A stretch of 44,991 nt of DNA from Hysterium pulicare CBS 123377 (Eukaryota; Ascomycota; Dothideomycetes; Hysteriales; Hysteriaceae). The stretch covers positions 1-44,991 of the forward strand of contig AJFK01000707.1 of assembly GCA_000467715.1 (NCBI GenBank). The letters are read 5' to 3'. The notes below the pieces were generated by a model. It did no database searches. It was not told the DNA's origin and saw nothing but the letters and a program-made list of their open reading frames with translations. A program made the translations under genes and the position numbers. Shown here in pieces: positions 11,409 to 20,768 of the stretch; the stretch's first letter is position 1, and every line of letters starts with the position of its first letter.

Positions 11409-13274
11409 ATGTCAGCCCTCATCAGAGATGCCCCCATTGGGCAGATCATCCGATGGGTGACTAAGAACCGAGTCCTCCAATACCCAGAAGAAAAACCCGA
11501 CTTCCAATGTCCAAACTGCTATTCGCAGCCAGACGAAAAGCAGGTCAATGACGCACTAGCAGTACTGCCTGAAGGCCCTGCCGTTGAAGAAGTAGTTCTT
11601 CCCGATCCAGAAACCGTCCTTGAGCTCGAGCAAAGCAAGACTCGGGAATCAGGAGAGGATGATTCCGACGCCACGATCGACCTTGAGAAATTGAAAACCG
11701 CACAGTCAGCTCGGTCAGCTCGCACGGTTCGTTCCGAGCTTTCGAGAGTTGGTACACGAACCGCCCTTCAGAATTCAGTTACGAGAGCAGATCTCGAGCA
11801 GCAGTTCTCTATTGCGACATTAGAGAAAGGACCGACACGCCCGATCGAGCCTGAAAGACTGGATGATGGAACGATATTGGTCGATTGGTATACAACAGAT
11901 GATCCGGAAAACCCCCAGAACTGGTCTTTCAAGAAGAAGGCCTTTGTTTCGTTCCAGATTTACGCATACACTTTTGCAGTATACATGGGCTCCGCAATTT
12001 ACGCTCCAAGTGAAGAAGGTGTTATGTTACGATTCGGTGTCTCAGCCAGCGCTGCAGCTCTCGGCCTATCGATGTACGTACTGGCATACGGTATCGGTCC
12101 TCTCATCTTCTCTCCCATGAGCGAGATCCCCATTATCGGTCGGAACCCTCCGTATATTGTCACATTCGCCATCTTCGTGATCCTCCTCATCCCCACGGCT
12201 CTCGTAGACAACTTCGCCGGCCTCATCGTTCTAAGATTCCTGCAAGGCTTCTTCGGCTCTCCTTGCCTTGCTACCGGAGGCGCCAGCCTTCAGGACCTCT
12301 ATAGCCTCATCAAGCTCCCTTATGTACTCTCTCTTTGGGCACTAGCTGCGACGTGTGGGCCGGCGCTTGGTCCCATAATCTCCGGTTTCAGTGTTCAAGC
12401 TGAGAACTGGCGCTGGTCACTCTGGGAAATGCTCTGGCTCGCCGGACCGATCTGGCTCCTACTATTCTTCTTCCTCCCAGAGACTTCATCGCCTAACATC
12501 CTCCTCCGACGCGCTCAGCGTCTACGAAAACTAACCGGCGACAACCGCTTGAAATCACAATCCGAAATCGATCAAGCAAATCTAACCCCCCGAGGCATCG
12601 CCATCGAAGCCCTCTGGCGCCCTCTCCAACTCATGCTTCTCGACCCCTCCATCGCCTTCACAGCCATCTACACAGCATTGATTTATGGCATCTATTATTC
12701 CTTCTTCGAAGCCTTCCCTCTTGTCTACGTCGCCATGTACGGCTTCAACCTCGGCCAGATGGGTCTAACGTTTCTCTCCATCACCGTCGGCATCACCGTC
12801 GCAATCGCTTTCTACTGGTCCTACATCTACTACATCGTCGAGCGACGGATCCGAAAATTTGGCCCGGGTCAACCTGAAAGTTTCCTCGTCCCCGCGCTCG
12901 TTGTCACGTTTCTCCTGCCGATTGGCCTTTTCACCTTCGGATGGACTAGTCGACCCGACATCCATTGGATTGCATCAGTCATCGGCATTGGCATCTTCAC
13001 TGTTGGCATCTTCCTCATTATCCAGTGTATATTCATGTACCTACCAATGAGTTACCCACAATATGCCGCATCCCTCTTTGCTGGCAACGATTTCCTTCGA
13101 TCAACTCTAGCCGCTGGCGCCATCCATTTCTCTACACCACTTTATAAAAATCTCGGTATCGGACCCGGTGTTAGTCTTCTTGCGGGACTCACTTGCGGTT
13201 GTGTTGTTGGTGTGTTTGTTCTTTATTTCTTTGGCCCGAGTTTGAGGGCTAGGAGTCGGTTTGCTGCTAAGTAA
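11409..13274 (+). CDS. MFS drug:H+ antiporter, DHA1 family (Flr1/Mdr1-like)
   Basis: An intronless 621-residue protein. The ATG at 11409 gives MSALIRDAPIGQIIRW..., close to the usual start of Flr1/Mdr1-like proteins. The open frame extends a few codons further left only through a TTG. The ~165-residue N-terminus is hydrophilic, with many charged and Ser residues. The junction NPQNWSFKKK then leads into twelve predicted membrane segments. Family motifs seen: SEIPIIGRNPPYI after TM3, GxxGSPCLATGGASLQD in TM5, and WRWSLWEMLWLAGPIWLL with FLPETSSPNILLRRAQRLR after TM6. Family knowledge: these plasma-membrane pumps export fungicides, plant defence compounds or fungal toxins using the proton gradient. 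The substrate cannot be told. The gene sits between a HET remnant and an NLP gene, in keeping with an accessory or interaction role. Confidence 0.9.
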   Translation: MSALIRDAPIGQIIRWVTKNRVLQYPEEKPDFQCPNCYSQPDEKQVNDALAVLPEGPAVEEVVLPDPETVLELEQSKTRESGEDDSDATIDLEKLKTAQSARSARTVRSELSRVGTRTALQNSVTRADLEQQFSIATLEKGPTRPIEPERLDDGTILVDWYTTDDPENPQNWSFKKKAFVSFQIYAYTFAVYMGSAIYAPSEEGVMLRFGVSASAAALGLSMYVLAYGIGPLIFSPMSEIPIIGRNPPYIVTFAIFVILLIPTALVDNFAGLIVLRFLQGFFGSPCLATGGASLQDLYSLIKLPYVLSLWALAATCGPALGPIISGFSVQAENWRWSLWEMLWLAGPIWLLLFFFLPETSSPNILLRRAQRLRKLTGDNRLKSQSEIDQANLTPRGIAIEALWRPLQLMLLDPSIAFTAIYTALIYGIYYSFFEAFPLVYVAMYGFNLGQMGLTFLSITVGITVAIAFYWSYIYYIVERRIRKFGPGQPESFLVPALVVTFLLPIGLFTFGWTSRPDIHWIASVIGIGIFTVGIFLIIQCIFMYLPMSYPQYAASLFAGNDFLRSTLAAGAIHFSTPLYKNLGIGPGVSLLAGLTCGCVVGVFVLYFFGPSLRARSRFAAK

Positions 13275-14046
13275 CCATCTTCTACTGTCTTCGACCATTA
13301 CTAGAAAAGTTTCATCAGTTGTGTCTCATAGATTGTGGTTTGGGAAATGGAACATAATGATTATCATTCTCTTCTCTTGGGATTTTTTTTGGTTCTGCGT
13401 TTGGATTGATACCATAGACAGCATGGAGTTTTGGAAAAGGGGATATATAGATATACAGCTTAATGACTAATACAACGTCTTATAATACCTTCCTATCAAT
13501 CACAGCTATTGAACTTTTCTGTAAGCATTTCAGCATCATTCATACACCTACAATCCGCAACACGACATAGATAGCCTGGGCTTCATGGGGAAGCGTAAAA
13601 AGGAAATGAACTGTTTAGAGGATTCCAGGATAGTAAGCCGTATATAGACTCTGTTCGAATTTGGAGAGGAAAGAAACTGGTTATCATGGCCTTCAACTTC
13701 CTTTGTCAAGTTGTGATGTGGCAGCGCGCCAGCTGGGTGATATTCTCTGCCTATTCGGGGATATAAAAGAACCTCTCGCACCCTCTCTATATCCCCCTTC
13801 GATCACCACGCTTCTAAGAATTCACGGACAGAATAACAAGGCGAATACTGCTAGTGTATGCTAGTGATTAAAGGAAGTGATAATGTTGGGATTTAGTACC
13901 AAACACCAGGAGGCCTCCTTGGAAAAGAGATATCTGCTTCACCCATCCCCGGAAAGAATAGTGAAAAGAACCAGGACAGCAAAACATCATCAAAGTATTT
14001 CATTCTTCTTCTTACGAGTGCAGATCCTAAGATATTCTCGTCCCGC
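13275..14046. other. Convergent intergenic region between the transporter and NLP genes
   Basis: 772 bp. It contains a run of T near 13382-13390 and AT-rich 3' sequence of the transporter. No gene, RNA or repeat family recognised. Confidence 0.4.
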
Positions 14047-15418
14047 TCAAGAAATCAACGAGGAGTTAGAACTCACATTCCAAGATCCGCCTCCCACAAG
14101 AGTACACCTCTTTCCCCTCCAACAATGCGGAGGCGGATCCGGTTTCTCACTGGAATAAGGCGGCCCATCAACCCACCAACCACAGATCTCCTTTTTGTTG
14201 TTCGCTGGCTTACTAGTCGCATCTCCGTAATCCCAGTTCGGGTCAAGCTGGTCCCATAGCACGAAGTCGTTCGCGGCTGGGAGTCTATACCAATCATTAG
14301 ATCGATACTCTGACTCGTCGAATACTATGAAGTGATCGGTCAATATATCTCGCTTTTCTCAATGGCATATTCTAGGTTCCACTTACAGCCTTGGACGTCC
14401 GCGATGGAACACCACCCGACATCGCATTTTTCCGGGAAAGCGGCGTGTTTATACATGCCCACATAAACCTTCGGATGTGCTTTACCATTATTCTTCTTTT
14501 CATCCCGGATATCGTCTTCGCCGTCGATACTTTCGAGAGTACTCCAGTCATGGTATTCATGTGTACTGTGCTTGTTGTAGATTACTCCTTTTGCTATCCA
14601 CCAATCGGCACCACTGGGGTCAACCTATAATAAGCCAAACCGAATCTATTCATGATGTTTCTTCCAGGGAGAAATGGGGGAAGGGGAGAGGGAGGCTTGG
14701 ATTGAGATTGCAAAGAATTTACTTACTCGGCCCCTGGATCTTGTCTAAACACTACTGTCACACCTTCCCAGTCGTGTCGATGACCTAAACTCAGATTTCC
14801 ATCGTAGATGTAATAGAGGTCGTAGTTCAGACGCCACTCATCTGTGCCATCGATGGTGCACTTTGTAGCGCTAACGTAGATGGGGAAGGGTCTCCCAGGG
14901 GAATAGGCTAGGTATGTGATTAGTTTTTTTTTGAGATACTGAAGCGGATTGTAGCAGATACATACCTCCGTGATAGTCCCCTGGATAAGGACAATCATGC
15001 CCCGGATTCTCAAGTGTTGGCGTGCTGTGACCAGGATTCGGTCCCTTGCCAGAAGCGTCCTTAGCGCTTTCGGGATAACATGATCGCTTCGCTCCATTAG
15101 AGACTTGAGATGTTGGGTTTGAAAAGTAGGACTTACCACTCTTGCTACCTTTGCGAACAGGAAGACGGGTGCATGTACAATGGCTGGGTTTTGCCCGTCA
15201 TCGACGAAGCCATTGTGCGCGATCTCATCGAAGTAGTCGAATCGAATGCCGTTGACGGCTTGTGGGCCCACGTCGTCAGGTCGGTCTGGAATCGGAGGGA
15301 TAACTCTGTCTTCTCTGATTACCAGACCATGGTAGCTTCGTGGCGGGGGTGGTGAAGCAGTAATGAAAGCCGAGAAGCAAAAGGAGAAGATAGAGAAGAG
15401 ACTGTGTGCGAACATCAT
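14047..15418 (-). CDS. Secreted necrosis-inducing-like protein (NPP1/NLP family), apparently whole
   Basis: Five exons, 15418-15137, 15086-14966, 14907-14727, 14613-14387 and 14324-14047, give an in-phase reading of 362 residues. The N-terminal ~21 residues are a clear signal peptide (MMFAHSLFSIFSFCFSAFIT). The family heptapeptide GHRHDWE lies at about residues 176-182, preceded by RSCYPESAKDASG and DCPYPGDYHG, and followed by RSNDWYRLPAANDF and WDYGDATSKPA. This layout fits the longer fungal NPP1 subgroup with several Cys rather than the short type 1 proteins. NLPs are secreted and some disrupt plant plasma membranes, but many members are non-toxic; activity cannot be judged here. The gene is expressed, if at all, from an upstream region facing the candidate secreted-protein gene. 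Confidence 0.85.
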
Positions 15419-15889
15419 AGGCAGAATTCCAATCTGTGAGGCTTGGATTCCATGGTGAGAATGATGGCTAAGAAGTTCGCTGAATATATACGCGTCAGGA
15501 AGATGACATCGCTACTTTTGGCATGGGATTCTGATGGAAGGGGAGAGTGCATGCATTACTGGATCAGGAGTCAAATTGCGGCTGCGTATATTATCCATGA
15601 TTCTGGGTGACCATTGTGGTTTGTGGAAACGCGAGGAAACGTAGTGTGCAGAGAGCGGTTTTAGTCCTTGAAACCAATACTTATCCCCTTTCACCAAAGG
15701 TTCTTCGCCCCCAAGGTTGAGAGGGGTAAGCCTCATTTCACAATATCACATTACTCTGAAGCACTCACGACACATCTGGTTGAACAGGAACGATACCTCA
15801 TGTCCGGAGGATTGTGTCTATAAGTCGTACTTCGTGATGGTTGGGATCTTATGTCGATTAAAGGAAAGCTAAATGCAGCAGAACTCAAC
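15419..15889. promoter_or_regulatory. Upstream region of the NLP gene
   Basis: About 470 bp between the NLP start and the end of the candidate small secreted protein. A short minus-strand open frame at 15512-15736 has no family match and is not called. No regulatory motif was assigned. Confidence 0.4.
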
Positions 15890-16496
15890 TCAATGTCGTA
15901 TATGTAGACTATTAGTGGAGGGAAGGAAACCAGGTACGAAAAAGACCAAGTTGTCTCCCCTGTCCAGCAACTGTGGCCGTGTTAATCTGAAATGCGGTAT
16001 TCCCACACAAGTAACAGACGCCGTCACAAATTGAGATAAAGTGGAAGTGTCAGCGCATTGCATTCGGCCGTAACCTTCAGCTTCAGTCTGCATTGCTTAC
16101 TATTCGCCAATTACTTGGTTAGTGTTCCCACCTTGCATGCCCTTACATTTGCAACACTGTCGTATTCTCATTAGAAACTCATGGCTAGTATATTATACAT
16201 AGTGATACGTGAGTAGAGACGAATGGTGACCTGGAAAAGTGTGCATACCTATCTATACTGATATTGTCGCCATGTGCAGCTCTATTTGAAGTTTGTGTAA
16301 GGTCTTGAATGAGTTGCCACACCTTGAGTGCTTCTGCTGTAAAGCTACTGGGATAGTCCAAGGGGGGAGAAGTACCGTGCTTGGGTAAAAGGCTCCAGGA
16401 CGCGAGATTACGTGATATACGTACGTCGGGGATGAGAAATGCTGCAGTGAAGAGTACAGATAATGAACAATGGAGAGTGGTGTTACTAGATGTCAT
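15890..16496 (-). CDS. Candidate small secreted protein, gene structure unresolved
   Basis: An ATG at 16496 opens a frame whose first ~25 residues contain a hydrophobic stretch (LSVLFTAAFLI) resembling a signal peptide. Downstream there are good donor words (gtacgt near 16420, gtatgc near 16245) and several acceptor AGs before a second open block at 15890-16093. Different splice choices give different short C-termini, some with Cys, such as SKQCRLKLKVTAECN. No known family was recognised in any reading. Its position beside an NLP gene and its size suggest a small secreted protein, but it could equally be a non-coding stretch with chance frames. The frames cannot be resolved without transcript data. 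Confidence 0.3.
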
Positions 16497-16944
16497 TTTT
16501 GATTGAAGTTCTAAGATTGAGATAGTTGAGAGGTCGACCTAAGGAACGAAAAGCTGCTATGCTAGGCGGAACACCAAATTAGGACTAGTGTCGAAGCAGT
16601 GCTACACTCTGGTGCACGGCAATACATTCATCTCTCGCTATCATTTTTTCACGGCTACTCATATTGAACGCGTGGAGTATTTTATCATGAAGACGCGCTG
16701 CCCTAGTCCATAATACCTATGGACCGTCACTATACTTAGCTCTACTAACTCGAAACCACGGTTCATTCGCTACCAAAGAAAGGACCTTGAAGAGCAATGA
16801 CTCAACACCATGCTGAACTTATATCTCGAAGTGTCGAACACCATCTTGCAACTCCCTCTTCACTAGAATCTCATCTGTTTCGCAATCAAGTATCAAACTC
16901 TCATCGTCCATCGATAAACCCCATCCCTCTACCATCTCAACAAA
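16497..16944. promoter_or_regulatory. Intergenic region upstream of the NADAR gene
   Basis: About 450 bp. The part from 16800 onward is C/A/T-rich with few G (for example ccatccctctaccatctcaa just before the ATG), as in fungal leaders. The secreted-protein candidate would be transcribed the other way from the same region. Confidence 0.4.
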
Positions 16945-17712
16945 ATGCCCAAACCCAAACCCCACCAATCCACCCGCGCCAAACCCACCACCATCTCACC
17001 CTCAGATACCGGTCCCATATTCTTCTACGTCCCCTGGGAAAAGCCATACGGCATCCTCTGCCAGTGGTATCCCTCCCCCATCACAATCCCCACCAGCACA
17101 CTCGCCTTCCTCCTCCCATCCCCCCCTTCCCCAAATACTATTCTAAATCCACTTACCGAACACGGCAAGACCTTATCTTTCAACTGTGCCGAGCAGCTAT
17201 ACATGTATGCTAAAACGCTCTTCTTCCCCTCCACCGAGTCCCACTCCCTCGGCGCCCAAATCTTGAACTCCACGGACCCAAAAGAACAAAAAGCCCTCGC
17301 GAGACACATACCACATTTCAACGAGTCTAATTGGTCTCAAGTGCGCGAACGAGTCGTCGAGTTGGGTAATTATTACAAGTTTAAGCAGAACAGGCATATG
17401 AAGGAGGTGTTGCTGGGGACAGGGCAGAGAGAATTGTGGGAGGCGAGTAGGAGTGATAGAGTGTGGGGGATTGGATATAGAGCTGATGAGGCGGAGAGGT
17501 ATAGGAGGAATTGGGGGGAGGGTTTGTTGGGGAAGTGTCTTGTTAGGGTTAGGGAGAGATTGAGGGCGGAGGAGGAGGAGAGAAAGAGTGGAGAAGTGTG
17601 GGATGAGTGGAGCGAAGGTGAACAGGTAGCCGGTGAAGCAGAAGGGGACGGGCAGGAAGAGAATGCGATAAGCGCAGATGAAGTTGAACAAGGCGATGGG
17701 GAAGGAGGATGA
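16945..17712 (+). CDS. NADAR-domain protein (YbiA-like N-glycosidase fold)
   Basis: A single exon encodes 255 residues. The NADAR (DUF1768) domain fills residues ~20-195. Conserved features seen in order are FYVPWEKPYGILCQWYPS, SFNCAEQLYMYAKTLFF, ILNSTDPKEQKALAR, W-QVRERVVELGNYYKFKQN, LLGTGQRELWEAS and DRVWGIGY. A charged Glu-rich tail follows. Family knowledge: bacterial YbiA cleaves the N-glycosidic bond of early riboflavin intermediates, and other members are reported to remove ADP-ribose from guanine. Which applies to fungal proteins is not known to me. The protein lacks a signal peptide and is likely cytosolic or nuclear. The stop is 124 bp from the stop of the RIT1 fusion gene on the other strand. 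Confidence 0.9.
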   Translation: MPKPKPHQSTRAKPTTISPSDTGPIFFYVPWEKPYGILCQWYPSPITIPTSTLAFLLPSPPSPNTILNPLTEHGKTLSFNCAEQLYMYAKTLFFPSTESHSLGAQILNSTDPKEQKALARHIPHFNESNWSQVRERVVELGNYYKFKQNRHMKEVLLGTGQRELWEASRSDRVWGIGYRADEAERYRRNWGEGLLGKCLVRVRERLRAEEEERKSGEVWDEWSEGEQVAGEAEGDGQEENAISADEVEQGDGEGG

Positions 17713-17836
17713 TAAGATGATCACTTCTGCACTCACATCATTCTTGCCAATCCATGGGGTATCACTGAAGGACACTGCTCGTAGTCATATAGTAGCCTTC
17801 CTCAAGAATATCTCGCCATATCGAATTATGAGTAAA

Positions 17837-20084
17837 TCATCCAGACCTTCGTTCATACATCGTCTGGCTTACATAGTCCTTCTTCGGGCCCTTAACATCA
17901 TACCTGACCTCCCACCACTTCCCCTCTTCCTTCCCATCCTGCCCCATCATCCCAGGCCCAAATTTATACGATGCAGCGTAGAGATCCTCGCCGCATAAAT
18001 GTTTTTCTTTCCCCTCACACAACCTCACTTTCCCATTGCCATCGCCTTCCGCTGTCCCCTCCAAGCCTATCTCCCGCATGCCCATCTCAACAAATAGACC
18101 CGTTACCCCTGGCTCTGTGACTTCCTTCCCTTCTTCTACGAACCAGACGCTAATCTCATCTTTCACTTCATCATATCTATAGGCATATTTCTTCCTCGCA
18201 GCAAACTCGAACCCAGAAGGCACAATCCTAAACGTCCCTTCTTCTTCATACAGATATTCTTCCGAGAACGCAATATCGGACGGCGTACGAGGGGTAAACT
18301 TCGCAGTACCGGCGAAAGTTCCAGATGGCTGACTCGGAAGGGATGAAGTCAAACTTCGTTTGACGGACCAGCTGCCAGCAAAGCTAGTGAAGAGTCTGGA
18401 CGTCGGTGTTCGAGTGGGCGTTGGCGAGGGCGAGGGCGAAGGAGATAAGGATAGGGTTTGCTCAGCAAGATCTGATGTGGACATAGAGGTAGGTTGCTGT
18501 ATATGAGGGCGATCTGGACGTATGAGGAAGGAGTTAATTGATTGAAGAGTAGCACGCGCTGGGTTGGCGGCCGGGTATGAAGTCGAGATCCAGCTGAGAC
18601 GCTGGCGGATGAATGGTTTGTCAATGTGGTGGTTTGTAACATTTGTTGAGATGATGCCTAGGGGTCAGACTTGGTGAGCGGAGCTTCGGAGACCGAGCGA
18701 AACCCGAGAGACAAATCAGTACATACCTTTGTCGTTGGTATAAAGGCAAAGGATAGCGAGGGCAATGCCCAGGGACAGGTCTTTCCCTGTTTTACAGCAG
18801 ACGAGAATGTGCCCGGGCTCCTCTTTCAGGTTTGAGAAGAAGGATTCGATCTTTGGAAGTTCATCCCGGAGATCGCGGCTTCCTAGCTTCCCATCACGAC
18901 ATTTCAGATGCAGATGTTTTCTTTTCCTATCCGAGGCAATTCCTTTGAGACGGTCTTTCGCGCAACTGATGATAATGTCAATGCCTTCCAGGTCTACAGC
19001 ATCGACCGAGGAGACATAAAGCTTGGACGTTGGCCTAATCAATATAGGATCGGACTTGGTACCTACGCTCCTTTCTTCGAGAAGTTGAGCAATGAGATCT
19101 GGAAGATCTTCTTCGTTGGTCGCGAGTAGGCGATCCTTATATTTCCAGAAAACTGAAGGGGTAAGTCCACGTGCCCAGGATTCGTGGTCATCCGCAGCGC
19201 CTTGGATATACCCTCCTTCAGACACTTCTCCCCCACGGACACGGCGAGATGACGTGCAAAGGACTATTGGATGGAACTCAGGGGAATAAAATAGATTTGC
19301 AGCAGGGGAGCCTTGGGCCACCCATATTGGGCGAAGAGGCTTCGATATCTTGGCGCGAAGCTCTTCGATGTTGATGTTAAGGTCCTGAATATGTGAGCTT
19401 CAGTAGCTTTCATCGAGGCACGATTTGTATGAGAGCAGATAAAATACCTTGAATTGCTGGACAAAAGCATCTAAACGAGACTCTATCTGAGAATACTCGG
19501 AGGGTGACACTGATTGAGGGGGAGTGTATAACGACTGAGTAGCGGTTTCAGGGTACAGGATTCTGTTGAGTACGCAACACCATATGGGAATAGTCTTAGA
19601 CAAAGCATCGGGCATACCTAGTGGTCTTAGCTCACTACGTCAAAGCGTACCCACAATCGACGTACTTTTGCCTCTCCTGGTAGAGTCAACGATCACACAC
19701 CTACCAGTCTCAGCTGCTTCTCATTGGCGCCAGATAATCACATTCCTACCCATCATGCTTGCCAACCAAGTCAAGAACTTGTGTGTTCAATCTTCGAAGG
19801 CTGAATGACCACTGTCCAGTGTGGCCATCAGTGCTCTTGAAGTACGCACTCCCGGCTTTGCGATCGGGAGGTATATACCAACTCCCGCATCTCTCATTTG
19901 CAATCAATGGGAGATTCCATACATCGGCTACAGAGCAGACAAATTGGGCATCTCGTGATATTGAATTCAGACGATTGGATATTGAGAGAGCAGATCGCTT
20001 CAAAAATGAAAGAGTGTCCGAGAAATTTGTGGATAGTGTCGGGAATACGAGATCAGAGACTTTAAGTGGTGACGAATTTGACAT
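17837..20084 (-). CDS. RIT1: Initiator tRNA A64 2'-O-ribosylphosphate transferase (Rit1) fused to a DUF6314 domain
   Basis: Five exons (20084-19750, 19700-19666, 19617-19448, 19384-18727, 18657-17837) give 672 residues with every phase matching. Rit1 N-terminal domain: SALSISNRLNSI, then NLPLIANERCGSWYIPP, GSAYFKSTDGHTGQWSFSLRRLN, DSTRRGKSMPDALSKTIPIW. The C-terminal DUSP-like domain has HILVCCKTGKDLSLGIALAIL (~residues 371-391), then RQRLSWISTSYP, NPARATLQSINSFL. Without a stop, the last exon continues through a Pro/Ser linker (SPSPSPSPTPTRTPT) into a DUF6314 domain (GSWSVKRSL, SGTFAGTAKF, EEYLYEEEGTF, KHLCGEDLY). Yeast Rit1 is about 513 residues and lacks this tail. Rit1 adds a phosphoribosyl group to A64 of initiator tRNA-Met, keeping it out of elongation. 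An internal ATG at 18484 could give DUF6314 alone, but it lies inside the open Rit1 exon. Confidence 0.9.
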
Positions 20085-20768
20085 GACGACTGACAACGAA
20101 AGCCTTTACCATAAAGGTCCCATATTCTCTTGGGCTAATGGGATTGGATCTCTTCGACTGTGGGAGATGTTGATGATAAGTATATGTCTAGTAAAGCGTG
20201 TGTTCGGTTCCCGTCGCCTGGTCGGGTCTGTCGGAGGATTCTGGTTGCTTAAACTGCTCCGGATCAATTCAAATGCATTCACCACGCCAAGTGGAGATCA
20301 AACCGACTTTCTAAGGTCTTTTACAAATTCATAGGCATGTAATAGCATGCGGAAACAATACATTGGCTATATTGTCATATCTGAGGGACTGTAAGAGCGG
20401 GTGTAATAAGATAGTGGCTCTTGGAGCCTCCACAGCTCTATCCAGTGGCGCGGGGCCACAGCCTTGGAATCGTGCAAGCTGCAACTGTTCATCATTCAAT
20501 CTTTCTAAGATATTTTCTCGCATCGCAGCTGTTCTCTTAGCCATACCTAGATTTCTGCAAGTTTGCTGAAAAGGCCGTGTCTTTAGTCGTCTGACTGCGC
20601 TGATCGAGGTCACGCGAACGATCTGAAGCTTGGTGCATTCTTGGAGCTGGTACTATTTACATACAATGAACTCCCAGGGATAGACGCCACCGCCTCCTTC
20701 CCCACACCATTCCTTCCACCTCGTGTGTAGCATTGTGAAGGCTTGAAGAGAAGCTTTGCGCTTTCGCA
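20085..20768. promoter_or_regulatory. Divergent promoter region between RIT1 and the GH31 gene
   Basis: 684 bp. A short minus-strand open stretch from an ATG near 20543 to 20329 reads as 71 residues with a charged helix (RENILERLNDEQLQLARFQG) but has no family match, so it is not called. No named promoter motif was assigned. Confidence 0.4.

Noticed and set aside
17837-18484. DUF6314 as a separate 215-residue gene starting at ATG 18484
   Set aside because: The same frame is open upstream through the conserved Rit1 C-terminus to a good acceptor at 18658, so the ATG is internal to a larger exon. A secondary start cannot be fully excluded.
19759-20334. 191-residue plus-strand frame
   Set aside because: It lies mostly antisense to RIT1 exon 1, which has clear homology; the plus-strand frame resembles nothing.
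20329-20613. Minus-strand frame with a charged helix (RENILERLNDEQL)
   Set aside because: The long form has no ATG; the ATG-started 71-residue form has no family match and lies in the RIT1/GH31 promoter region. Might be a fragment of an old element, but nothing can be named.
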